Part shown: positions 1 to 5,567 of the stretch, piece after piece
Position numbering within the stretch: the first letter of the stretch is position 1
Layout: every line of letters starts with the position of its first letter
NCBI GenBank assembly: GCA_001805085.1
Contig: MHEA01000141.1
Location: forward strand, 9,614-17,544
Reading direction: 5' to 3'
Source of the DNA: Nitrospirae bacterium GWC2_57_9
Lineage (GTDB): Bacteria; Nitrospirota; UBA9217
DNA: 7,931 nucleotides
Made by a program: the position numbers and the translations under genes
Notes under the pieces: model-generated
The model's database searches: none
What the model was told of the DNA's origin: nothing
Seen by the model: the letters and a program-made list of their open reading frames with translations, nothing else

Positions 1-17
1 GCTTGTCCCCTGCACCT

Positions 18-332
18 CTATGCCGCTTTCTTTTTCTGCGGCTCCTTCTTCTCGATCAGGTTGTCGACCGCGGTCGTGAAGCGCTCGCTGCACTCCGGAT
101 CGCACTCGCAGTTGTATTTGCTCATGATGATATCCGCTTTTGCCGCAGCGTCGCCGGGAGTCGGATAGGTGAGCGAGGTTCTTATCTTCCCCAGCAGGTC
201 GAGGTCGACTTCCTTTAGATTGTGCGCCTCGCGCAGATGCATCCCGACCACGTCCAGAATCTCATACTCCGAAGTGTCTTTATACGTCCAAGGGCAGTCG
301 TACCCGAGACTTGCGCATTTGATCTGTATCAT
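18..332 (-). CDS. DUF1059 small metal-binding-type protein with Cys-rich tail
   Basis: A 104-residue soluble protein. The N-terminal ~55 residues match the DUF1059 pattern: C6 and C13 near the start, then H32 and H37 in a helical MHLREAH stretch, followed by a short acidic helix. The C-x6-C-x18-H-x4-H spacing is consistent with binding one metal ion, probably zinc, although the family's function is not established. Usual members are about 55-70 residues. This one has an extra ~45 residues with a second Cys cluster, C75-x-C77-x3-C81, and a Lys-rich end. The ATG start is supported by a strong GGAGG ribosome binding site about 7 bases upstream and by an extended -10 promoter at 383-391. It appears monocistronic. 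Family assignment is fairly sure; role unknown. Confidence 0.8.
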   Translation of the reverse strand: MIQIKCASLGYDCPWTYKDTSEYEILDVVGMHLREAHNLKEVDLDLLGKIRTSLTYPTPGDAAAKADIIMSKYNCECDPECSERFTTAVDNLIEKKEPQKKKAA

Positions 333-382
333 TTGTACACCTCCTTCATATTTTCGCGACGAGGGACCGTTCCCGTCATTTG

Positions 383-391
383 ATTATAGCA
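383..391 (-). promoter_or_regulatory. Extended -10 promoter for the DUF1059 gene
   Basis: Read on the minus strand this is TGCTATAAT, a perfect extended -10 (TG-n-TATAAT). No recognisable -35 lies 16-18 bases upstream, which is typical of extended -10 promoters. Transcription would start near position 376, leaving a leader of about 44 bases that contains the GGAGG site. Confidence 0.6.
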
Positions 392-462
392 TATTCGGCT
401 GCTTGCTCATCTGAACCGGTTACCAGGGACTACGAGGAGTGACGATTCGTCTGCGGCGAACA

Positions 463-514
463 CTGCCTGCCTTTAGTGCCTTGTGGCACCGATCTGCTGA
501 TATTCTGCCTGCCT
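463..514. repeat. Short direct repeat pair around a small hairpin
   Basis: The 10-mer CTGCCTGCCT occurs at 463-472 and again at 505-514. Between them GTGCC (476-480) and GGCAC (485-489) form a 5-bp stem with a 4-base loop. It lies in the 225-base gap (333-557) between the deacylase gene's 3' end and the DUF1059 promoter. There is no clear T-tract after the hairpin on either strand, so I do not call it a terminator. Apart from this and the promoter at 383-391, I see nothing in that gap. Confidence 0.3.
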
Positions 515-557
515 CAAAAAATCTCAGCTCTCCGTAGCTCCGCCGGGCTCATCCTCC

Positions 558-1046
558 TTATGCTGCCCTTCTCCTTTTTCCCGGCTGGACCGACAAATCG
601 ATTACCGCGGGCTCCACCAGCTTCAGGTAGTCCTCCAGGGAAAGCCGTATCAGTTCCGAAAAGGAGCATGCGTTAAAGGCTATCTCCCGGTCGCTGATCA
701 GCGCGCTCGATACCAGAACGTCGACGCCGTAGAGGTTCCCGAAGGGAGGCTGCGCACCGGGAGCGCAATCGGGAAAGAGGTCCCGGTATTCCTGCTCGGG
801 AACGAGCACGGCGTCGCGGGCGCCGCAATTGCCCCTGAGGCGCGCGAAATCTACGGAATGGGACGCGGGCAGCACGCACATGGCGATCTTCCCGTCGAGC
901 CTGACCATGACGGTCTTGGCCAGTTCCTGCCCTTTGATGTGGGCCGAGGCAGCGATCTCCTGGGCAGTGTACGCCGGAGAATGAGCAATGGTTATATACT
1001 TCACCTGCCGGCTGTTCAGGTAGTCTTTTAATCTATTCGAACTCAT
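558..1046 (-). CDS. YbaK/ProX-type aminoacyl-tRNA deacylase
   Basis: A 162-residue YbaK-fold protein. The family hydrolyses mischarged aminoacyl-tRNAs, for example Cys-tRNA(Pro) or Ala-tRNA(Pro), in trans in the cytoplasm. In the sequence: an N-terminal helix and HSPAYTAQE segment, the conserved AKTVMV block with the expected catalytic lysine at residue 44, the sheet IAMCVLPASHSVDF, the conserved glycine/proline loop PGAQPPFG at 96-103, and a C-terminal DYLKLVEPAVIDL. Length fits the family. A short basic tail (GKRRRAA) is extra. An ATG at 1046 is preferred over the in-frame TTG at 1052 because the GGAGGG site sits 6 bases before the ATG but directly against the TTG. The gene is divergent from the gene at 1217. 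The family is clear, but the substrate (Cys versus Ala, or another amino acid) cannot be read here. Confidence 0.85.
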   Translation of the reverse strand: MSSNRLKDYLNSRQVKYITIAHSPAYTAQEIAASAHIKGQELAKTVMVRLDGKIAMCVLPASHSVDFARLRGNCGARDAVLVPEQEYRDLFPDCAPGAQPPFGNLYGVDVLVSSALISDREIAFNACSFSELIRLSLEDYLKLVEPAVIDLSVQPGKRRRAA

Positions 1047-1052
1047 GATCAA

Positions 1053-1058
1053 CCCTCC
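1053..1058 (-). promoter_or_regulatory. Ribosome binding site deciding the deacylase start
   Basis: GGAGGG on the minus strand, 6 bases before the ATG at 1046. It touches the upstream TTG at 1052, which is therefore an unlikely start. Confidence 0.7.
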
Positions 1059-1084
1059 GTCGGTTCTTGACTCTTCTTAAATTA

Positions 1085-1114
1085 ATTGTAACACCGGGGA
1101 ATTGCGGGTGTCGA
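1085..1114 (-). promoter_or_regulatory. Sigma70-like promoter for the deacylase gene
   Basis: On the minus strand: -35 TCGACA (1109-1114, 5 of 6 to consensus), 18-base spacer, -10 TACAAT (1085-1090, 5 of 6). Expected start is near 1078, giving a leader of about 30 bases. Confidence 0.55.
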
Positions 1115-1138
1115 AGGCGGTAAGGAACTAAAGTCTAA

Positions 1139-1167
1139 TTGACTGGGCTCGAACATTTTGGTTAGAT
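1139..1167 (+). promoter_or_regulatory. Possible sigma70-like promoter for the 1217 gene
   Basis: -35 TTGACT (1139-1144, 5 of 6), 17-base spacer, weak -10 TTAGAT (1162-1167, 3 of 6). It would start transcription just upstream of the hairpin at 1180-1201. The weak -10 makes this tentative; an activator or another sigma factor is possible. Confidence 0.35.
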
Positions 1168-1179
1168 ATCTTATGAGAG

Positions 1180-1201
1180 CCGGTCAGGCGCAACTGACCG
1201 G
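1180..1201 (+). promoter_or_regulatory. Leader hairpin abutting the Shine-Dalgarno
   Basis: CCGGTCAG (1180-1187) and CTGACCGG (1194-1201) are perfect inverted repeats around the 6-base loop GCGCAA. The last G of the right arm is the first G of the GGAGGAGGGG ribosome binding site of the gene at 1217. An 8-bp GC-rich stem at this place can shield or expose the SD, or bind a protein as an operator. It is not a terminator: no T-tract follows. Confidence 0.55.
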
Positions 1202-1216
1202 GAGGAGGGGAATCCG

Positions 1217-1525
1217 ATGGATATGCCTACCTATATGCTTATGCGGCTCAAGGTCAGGGATTTTTTCACCTGGAAAAAGATCTACGATACTCAGCTCATG
1301 AAGCGCATCGAAGTTGGCCTGATCGAAAAATACCTGTTCCAGGGGACTGACGATACGACGGAAGTGACCATCCTGTATCAGGCCAAGGATCTGGCGCGGG
1401 CACGGGCTTTTTCAGCATCGCCTGAGCTTCGGGAGAGAATGGAAAAGGCAGGCGTCGTGAAGGGGCCGGAGATATACTTCCTGAACAGTTATTCCGAGGC
1501 AGTGGCAATGGCATCGGGCTTTTAA
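1217..1525 (+). CDS. Small dimeric alpha/beta-barrel (ABM-like) protein
   Basis: A 102-residue cytoplasmic protein with no signal peptide or membrane segment. It has the single beta-alpha-beta-beta-alpha-beta layout of stress-responsive or antibiotic-biosynthesis-monooxygenase-like dimeric alpha/beta barrels: strand YMLMRLKV, helix around FFTWKKIYD (14-23), strands KYLFQG and EVTILYQ, helix LARARAFSASPELRERMEKAG (59-79), final strand PEIYFLNSY. The late 'AFxxSPELRExMxxAGV' helix is a recurrent signature of small proteins of this group. Many members have no known reaction, and I assign none. The ATG has a very strong GGAGGAGGGG site. Only 85 bases separate it from the downstream DUF3618 gene, so the two are probably co-transcribed. 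Confidence 0.7.
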   Translation: MDMPTYMLMRLKVRDFFTWKKIYDTQLMKRIEVGLIEKYLFQGTDDTTEVTILYQAKDLARARAFSASPELRERMEKAGVVKGPEIYFLNSYSEAVAMASGF

Positions 1526-1598
1526 TCCCGGGCCGATGGATGGAACAATATCGAACAATCGTGAAGGCCGGAACATAACGTCCGCAACAGCATACGTG

Positions 1599-1604
1599 AA
1601 GGAG
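1599..1604 (+). promoter_or_regulatory. Ribosome binding site deciding the DUF3618 start
   Basis: AAGGAG, 6 bases before the ATG at 1611. The in-frame upstream ATG at 1536 has no such site, so the shorter protein is preferred. Confidence 0.65.
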
Positions 1605-1610
1605 AAAAAA

Positions 1611-2096
1611 ATGGCGCAAAACAGGACCATAACGAAAGAGACGCCTCCTGAGGTCATCGAGCGGGACATAGCGGAAACCAGGACGGAGCTGAGCAGGACC
1701 ATAGGCGAGATCCAGGAGAGATTTTCAGCCGCCCATTTCAAGGCGGAAGTGAAGGAAATCATCAGGGGCAAAGTTGATTACGCCAAGGCGCGGGGAAAAG
1801 AGCTGGCAGGCAGGGCAAAGGATTCCGCAATGAAGCTCAACCGCGCGGCCAGAAAGAGTTCGCAGGAAGCAAAGAAGGGCCTTCTCCGGTCCATCGAAAA
1901 GGATCCTTCGGCTGCACGCGTGATAGCCTTCGAGGCGGGAGCATTGCTGGTAATGATCGGGCAGCGCCTGATGAAGAGGAAAGCGGCAACGCCGTCACAT
2001 GTGCTTCCTGAACAGAAGATCACGCTCGAGGAAGCGCAGGAAAAAGTGAAAGCTGCCGCCCTGGCCCCCGAAGAAAAATTGAAAAAAGCAGCTTGA
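1611..2096 (+). CDS. DUF3618 domain protein
   Basis: A 161-residue, highly charged helical protein. Residues 12-52 carry the DUF3618 signature: PPEVIERDIAETRTELSRTI, then IQERF and a FKAEVKEI helix. A Lys/Ala-rich amphipathic helix (55-95) follows. DUF3618 proteins usually continue into a membrane segment. Here the corresponding stretch, about 103-119 (RVIAFEAGALLVMIGQRL), is short and contains a Glu, so it may be only peripherally membrane-associated. The C-terminal 40 residues are a charged helix ending KLKKAA. Members are often found near YqjD/phage-holin-type envelope-stress genes; no such neighbour is present here. Family good, function unknown. Likely second gene of an operon with the 1217 gene. 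Confidence 0.75.
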   Translation: MAQNRTITKETPPEVIERDIAETRTELSRTIGEIQERFSAAHFKAEVKEIIRGKVDYAKARGKELAGRAKDSAMKLNRAARKSSQEAKKGLLRSIEKDPSAARVIAFEAGALLVMIGQRLMKRKAATPSHVLPEQKITLEEAQEKVKAAALAPEEKLKKAA

Positions 2097-2101
2097 TCCC
2101 C

Positions 2102-2133
2102 TCCGGGGACGACTGCGCGATCCTTTCCCCGGA
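2102..2133. terminator. Hairpin in convergent intergenic region (DUF3618 end)
   Basis: TCCGGGGA (2102-2109) and TCCCCGGA (2126-2133) are a perfect 8-bp inverted repeat with a 16-base loop, starting 6 bases after the DUF3618 stop codon. No T-tract follows, so intrinsic termination is not assured. It may stabilise the 3' end or act with Rho. Confidence 0.35.
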
Positions 2134-2177
2134 AAGACATCGGGAGCGCTTCATGGAAGGCCTGCGGAGAGGAAGCG

Positions 2178-2196
2178 GAACTCAGACAGAGAGTTC
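2178..2196. repeat. Second hairpin in the convergent gap
   Basis: GAACTC (2178-2183) and GAGTTC (2191-2196) pair perfectly around a 7-base loop. An overlapping alternative pairs AAGCG at 2173-2177 with CGCTT at 2209-2213. It sits about 58 bases downstream of the propeller gene's stop (minus strand) and may mark its 3' end. No T-tract. Confidence 0.3.
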
Positions 2197-2253
2197 TCGG
2201 CTCCGGTTCGCTTGTACGTGAAGGTCGGGATGGGAGGTTTGCGCAGAAATTTC

Positions 2254-3102
2254 CTACCAGTCTCCGCAATACTCAAATGTCTCGTTCGTCGTCAACCGCT
2301 GCAGATGCTCGCCGGTCGAGGACATCTTGTAAAGATTGAATATGGATTCCGCATCGTCCCGGTCGCAGTTGCTCGAAAAGACGACCTCCGTTCCGGACCA
2401 GACGGGAGAGGAGTCCGCACCCCGTGCCGGGGGCTCGAAGAGGGCAAGCTCTCCAGTATCCACATTGATCCTGCGAAAATGAGGCGTGCCCTCGTCGCAG
2501 CGGAAAATGATCCATGAGCCGTCCGGCGACCAGGATGGATTGGAATGTTCTGTTTCGGCTGTCGTCAGTTGCACCCGGTTCCTGCCCTGCGGGTCCATGA
2601 CCCATACCTGGGACGAGTGGCTGCCCGGGAAGAACTCCGTGAAGGTGATAAGATCTCCCCGGGGCGACCACATCGGGTTCGCGTGCTCGGCCGGTCCCTC
2701 CGTAAGTTTCGTGAATCCCGTTCCGTCCATGTTGACGACGTGGATCTGCTGAAGCGCGCTGTCATCCCTGCCGGCGAAGACGAGCCGGCTGTCGTCGGGA
2801 GCCCAGTCCACGCTCGTGATATTCATATCTCCCGTCGTGATCTGGGCTGTCTTGAGGGTTGCCAGGTCCATGAGGAAGATGTTGTACAATTTCCTGGGGT
2901 TGTTTTTTGTGCTCACGAAGGCGATCATGGTCCTGTCCCTGTTATACCGGGGCGCGGCGTTATCGGTATATTCACCGTTGGGCCCCGGGTTCTTCGTGAG
3001 CCGGGTCTCATTCTTCCCGTCCGGGTCTATGGCATAAAGGTCGTTGAACATCTCCTTGCCGTCTCCGTGGAATCGCGTAAATACGATGCGCCCTTGATCC
3101 AT
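2254..3102 (-). CDS. TolB-like six-bladed beta-propeller (PD40 repeats)
   Basis: A 282-residue protein built of PD40/TolB-type repeats. Blade-opening motifs are visible at about 51-64 (PRYNRDRTMIAFVS), 98-111 (VDWAPDDSRLVFAG), 143-156 (PMWSPRGDLITFTE), 189-202 (PSWSPDGSWIIFRC) and 233-244 (PVWSGTEVVFSS). Each is followed by a strand of the 'xxLxxMDxxGxxxxxLT' kind. The protein begins mid-blade (GRIVFTR...LYAIDPDGKNETRLT) and ends with a lone outer strand, EYCGDW. The end would complete the first blade, giving six blades closed by a velcro strand. Unlike E. coli TolB there is no signal peptide or N-terminal alpha/beta domain, so it is predicted cytoplasmic and not a true TolB. Such propellers bind partners or act as lyases/peptidase accessories; the target is unknown. 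Monocistronic, with promoter at 3216-3244. Confidence 0.75.
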   Translation of the reverse strand: MDQGRIVFTRFHGDGKEMFNDLYAIDPDGKNETRLTKNPGPNGEYTDNAAPRYNRDRTMIAFVSTKNNPRKLYNIFLMDLATLKTAQITTGDMNITSVDWAPDDSRLVFAGRDDSALQQIHVVNMDGTGFTKLTEGPAEHANPMWSPRGDLITFTEFFPGSHSSQVWVMDPQGRNRVQLTTAETEHSNPSWSPDGSWIIFRCDEGTPHFRRINVDTGELALFEPPARGADSSPVWSGTEVVFSSNCDRDDAESIFNLYKMSSTGEHLQRLTTNETFEYCGDW

Positions 3103-3215
3103 TCTCCAGCCCTTTCTGTTTCCCGCCTTCTAACCGGCCGGGTCTTTTTATTTTGGGGTGACGCCTTTTTTGATCGATGGTGCGCGATGCAGGTGGAGGC
3201 GCGTCCCGTGTGCTG

Positions 3216-3244
3216 AGGATAGCCGGATTTCCTCCGAGCGTCAA
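3216..3244 (-). promoter_or_regulatory. Sigma70-like promoter for the propeller gene
   Basis: On the minus strand: -35 TTGACG (3239-3244, 5 of 6), 17-base spacer, -10 TATCCT (3216-3221, 4 of 6). Start near 3208, giving a leader of about 105 bases before the ATG at 3102. The leader includes a CCGGCCGG palindrome near 3135-3142. Confidence 0.55.
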
Positions 3245-3256
3245 CGATATTTTTGG

Positions 3257-3287
3257 CGGTCCTTATACTTCAGAAGAAAAAGGACCG
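3257..3287. terminator. Long perfect inverted repeat after the DUF1207 gene
   Basis: CGGTCCTT (3257-3264) and AAGGACCG (3280-3287) pair perfectly. The 15-base loop itself contains CTT/AAG (3268-3270 with 3274-3276). It lies 70 bases downstream of the DUF1207 stop and just upstream of the propeller promoter, so it probably insulates the two minus-strand genes. No clean T-tract follows on either strand, so it could equally be a binding site or a REP-like element. Confidence 0.4.
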
Positions 3288-3356
3288 GAGAGATCCCTTC
3301 AACCAAGCAACCGGTGTGGCGGGCAAACAGGTCCCCTCAGGCACCTCAATGAACGG

Positions 3357-4298
3357 TCAGATGTCGATCCAGATGCCGAAGCCGACATACGTCTCCGTAT
3401 GCTGGAAGAATTCCCCGATGGGCGGCCGGCCGGTATACCAATCCACCCCGAGCCGCCAGGTCTTGCCGACGGTATCGATCCGGTAGCCCGACTGGATCGA
3501 AACGTCGATCTTCCAATCCCGCTCCTCCATGGCCGAAAGATCAGCGGCTCCGTACCAGCCCCGATAGCGGTCTTGAGCCGGTTTTGGCTGCTGCCACTCG
3601 AACCCGAACTGGGCCCGGCCCGGCTTCTGCAGGTTCCCGTTCCTGAGCACTATGCCGTGGCCGTACTCCGCATAGGTGCGCCACCCGCCGTCCGCGAGCC
3701 AGCTGGCGCCCGCGGCAAGTTCCTCGCGGGTATATCCGATCCGCAGGCGTCCGTTCCGCTCGGCATATTCGTCGCCTACATGGCTCGAATCGTGGAGGTA
3801 GCCGAATTTCAATGATAGGTTCGGAGTCTGTGCCGTGGTGACCACCAGACCGTACCGGCCGTCCCATCCGATATTGTCGAGCTGGTTGTCAATATCGAAC
3901 TGGGAATTAAAGCCGCCCTCCAGGCTGATTTGCCATCCCAGCTCTTCAGCACCTCGCGGATGTATCCGCAAAAGGCCGAATTGACCGCCCGTTCTCAGGT
4001 CAAAACGGGTATTTCCCGAATGAGGGATCTCGGTGCTCGTGTAATTGAGCACTTGCAGGCCGAAGCCGACCCGATGGGGATCAGCGATGTAGGGGGCATA
4101 GAGCGGTGTTGACGGAAAGAGCTGAACAGCGAACCCGGATGCGCCTGACGGGAATTCCCCTTTTTTGACTCCTTCCACTTCAGGCGGGAATTGTACTGTC
4201 GTTGCTTCATGCCCATGCACGTTCCCTGCTAAAAGCGGCGTGACGCTGAGAACAGCCAGGACGACATACCTGACAGCGGCGTTTTTAAAGAAAAGCAC
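3357..4298 (-). CDS. DUF1207 family outer-membrane-type beta protein
   Basis: A 313-residue protein. Residues 1-29 form a signal peptide: positive start (FFKNAAVR), hydrophobic core YVVLAVLSVTPLLAG, probable cleavage around the HGHEA region. The mature part follows the DUF1207 pattern: LFPSTPLYAPYIADPHRVGF (60-79), SLEGGFNSQFDID (125-137), YLHDSSHVGDEY (167-178), WYTGRPPIGEFF (287-298) and the terminal YVGFGIWIDI. Alternating aromatic/polar strands and the strand-like C-terminus suggest an outer-membrane beta-barrel or periplasmic beta-rich protein; no function is established. The start is GTG at 4298, chosen for a GGGAGA site about 6 bases upstream and because it gives a complete signal peptide; no in-frame ATG is suitably placed. 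Family usual length is about 300-400 residues, so it is complete. Confidence 0.8.
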   Translation of the reverse strand: MLFFKNAAVRYVVLAVLSVTPLLAGNVHGHEATTVQFPPEVEGVKKGEFPSGASGFAVQLFPSTPLYAPYIADPHRVGFGLQVLNYTSTEIPHSGNTRFDLRTGGQFGLLRIHPRGAEELGWQISLEGGFNSQFDIDNQLDNIGWDGRYGLVVTTAQTPNLSLKFGYLHDSSHVGDEYAERNGRLRIGYTREELAAGASWLADGGWRTYAEYGHGIVLRNGNLQKPGRAQFGFEWQQPKPAQDRYRGWYGAADLSAMEERDWKIDVSIQSGYRIDTVGKTWRLGVDWYTGRPPIGEFFQHTETYVGFGIWIDI

Positions 4299-4418
4299 AA
4301 ATATCTCCCTTCAGCATGTTCATGGATCAGCGCCGGCGCGAACAAGCGCACTTCGCGTTCCGTGGAGCCTTCTACCTCATTTTGTTGTTCATCGATGAGA
4401 AACAAGGAGGATTTTACC

Positions 4419-4535
4419 TTGAAGAAAAATCTGAAGAAGAAAAAAAGAGGTACTTATTGTTTGCCTTCTGCGCTGGAAAAGCGATGGCACATTCTAACCG
4501 GTTGCCGCCAAATTTGTTATTGGTTTTTTTTGTGA
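4419..4535 (+). CDS. Possible 38-residue Lys/Cys-rich microprotein (TTG start)
   Basis: A perfect AAGGAGG (4404-4410) precedes a TTG codon at 4419 by 8 bases. The frame stays open for 38 codons to TGA at 4533. The product starts KKNLKKKKRG and contains three cysteines and a hydrophobic aromatic end (ICYWFFL). No family is recognised. The strong SD is the only positive evidence. The A-rich codon run can arise by chance, and the peptide could be a leader or a relic. It is divergent from the DUF1207 gene. Confidence 0.25.
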   Translation: MKKNLKKKKRGTYCLPSALEKRWHILTGCRQICYWFFL

Positions 4536-4794
4536 CCCTGCTCACAATTCTCATTTCTGCCGATCAGCAGAGAGGTGCCTCTCAATCAGACAGGTGGGAG
4601 GGTGACCCGGCGGGAACGTGACTTGCGATGAAGACAACAGGAAGTGGAGCTTTCGCAGCATTCGCATGTTTTCAGGCTGGTTCTCTAAGCCCATTTCCCG
4701 AAGAAGTAAAGTTGCAGTCTTGCCGTGAAGCAACCGGTTTCAAGCGGAGAAAAGGCCCTGGCTGCAGCAAGATGCACCCTTCCCTTTGCCCAGC
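4536..4794. other. Gene-poor stretch upstream of the 4880 gene
   Basis: About 260 bases with no supported gene. The plus frame from 4628 is open into the downstream CDS, but it has no ribosome binding site and would put 84 residues ahead of a membrane anchor. A short palindrome, GAGAGGTGCCTCTC, lies at 4570-4583 and GGGTGACCC lies near 4600. I recognise no riboswitch or known RNA family. Confidence 0.4.
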
Positions 4795-4823
4795 TTGCCA
4801 TTTCAAACTGCTTGAACTATGTT
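4795..4823 (+). promoter_or_regulatory. Sigma70-like promoter overlapped by a palindrome
   Basis: -35 TTGCCA (4795-4800, 5 of 6), 17-base spacer, -10 TATGTT (4818-4823, 4 of 6). Start near 4830, with a leader of about 50 bases to the ATG at 4880. TGAAC-TAT-GTTCA (4813-4825) is a perfect inverted repeat lying over the -10, and TTCAA/TTGAA (4802-4806 and 4812-4816) is a second one. Either could be a repressor site. Confidence 0.55.
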
Positions 4824-4879
4824 CAGTAATAAATGGCCCTTCAGCTCATCTCGGACTGAACATCTTGCAGGAGGGAACC

Positions 4880-5389
4880 ATGAAAGGATTTGCCCCTGTT
4901 GTGTTTCTGCTGCTTGCTGCCGCCGCAGCAACGGCTCTCTTTCTTTATTGGCCCGCGGCCGCTCCCTCGGACAGCAGGAGCATTGCCTTTGAAAAAAGCC
5001 GCCTTGCCGGATCCCTGGACCAGGCAAGGGTGGCGAATGATCCTGTGTATGCCCGCAAGTTCGAGATGAAGCTCAAAGACCTGGACTATCTTCTCGCAAA
5101 GGCTTTTATCAGGGAGAACGATCCTGATGCGGCCATCGCCGTGCTGCAAAAGCTGATCAGAGATGAGGAGGCGGGAAGCAACGGACTGGCCCGGCGCCGT
5201 TACCGCAGCTGGATGGACGAGGCGCGGTACTATGAAGCGCTCAGGCAGTCGAATCGCCTCAAGCGGGAAAATGCCGAAGCGGAAAGGGCCGATCAGCGCC
5301 GCGGAGAGATCCTGGCCAGAGCGCAGGCAGCAAAGAACGAGGAACAGCTTGAGGAGGGAAGATCGATCCGGCTGGTCTACGGAGACTAG
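4880..5389 (+). CDS. Membrane-anchored TPR-like/coiled-coil protein, unknown
   Basis: A 169-residue protein I do not recognise. Residues 5-24 form one hydrophobic segment (APVVFLLLAAAAATALFLYW), either a signal-anchor or an uncleaved signal. Next come a Pro/Ser linker, then helices at about 55-97 in which AKAFIRENDPDAAIAVLQKLI looks like one TPR-type helical hairpin. A charged, Arg/Glu/Ala-rich coiled coil (about 110-160) ends RSIRLVYGD. The mature part probably faces the periplasm. ATG at 4880 is chosen for the AGGAGGG site at 4869-4875, for its position at the hydrophobic segment, and for the promoter at 4795-4823. It is convergent with the SspB-like gene. Pilus-assembly or secretion accessory proteins have a similar outline, but nothing here proves that. 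Confidence 0.7.
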   Translation: MKGFAPVVFLLLAAAAATALFLYWPAAAPSDSRSIAFEKSRLAGSLDQARVANDPVYARKFEMKLKDLDYLLAKAFIRENDPDAAIAVLQKLIRDEEAGSNGLARRRYRSWMDEARYYEALRQSNRLKRENAEAERADQRRGEILARAQAAKNEEQLEEGRSIRLVYGD

Positions 5390-5544
5390 CGCGCGCCGCC
5401 GCTCGAAATCAGGGGCTTGGCCTGGCGGGATCCCTTCTTAATAGAGGGAGACATCCGGCCCTTGCGCACAGGAACAACTCTGTCGGAAGAACGAGAAGTG
5501 CGGCCATTGCTGAAAAAGCGAAGAGATTAATTCTCCTTTACCGC

Positions 5545-5566
5545 CCGTCCGCCTTCTCCCGGACGG
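5545..5566. terminator. Hairpin at the 3' end of the SspB-like gene
   Basis: CCGTCCG (5545-5551) and CGGACGG (5560-5566) pair perfectly around an 8-base loop. On the minus strand it begins directly after the TGA of the SspB-like gene. No T-tract follows, so it is a weak terminator or a 3'-end stabiliser in the convergent gap 5390-5567. Confidence 0.4.
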
Positions 5567-5567
5567 C

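Noticed and set aside
510..560. Intrinsic terminator after the deacylase gene
   Set aside because: A T-run exists on the minus strand, but the preceding stem is only about 4 bp (AGCT/AGCT).
1536..1610. Upstream ATG start for the DUF3618 gene
   Set aside because: No SD before it. AAGGAG is ideally spaced to the ATG at 1611.
2545..3216. 223-residue plus-strand reading frame opposite the propeller gene
   Set aside because: Composition is that of an antisense shadow. The minus-strand frame has clear PD40 repeats, a promoter and an RBS.
3177..3815. 212-residue plus-strand frame opposite the DUF1207 gene
   Set aside because: Overlaps the well-supported DUF1207 protein, has no RBS and shows no recognisable domain.
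4628..4879. N-terminal extension of the 4880 gene from an ATG at 4628
   Set aside because: No ribosome binding site. It would place 84 unlike residues before a membrane anchor and would run through a good promoter. The ATG at 4880 has a strong AGGAGGG site.
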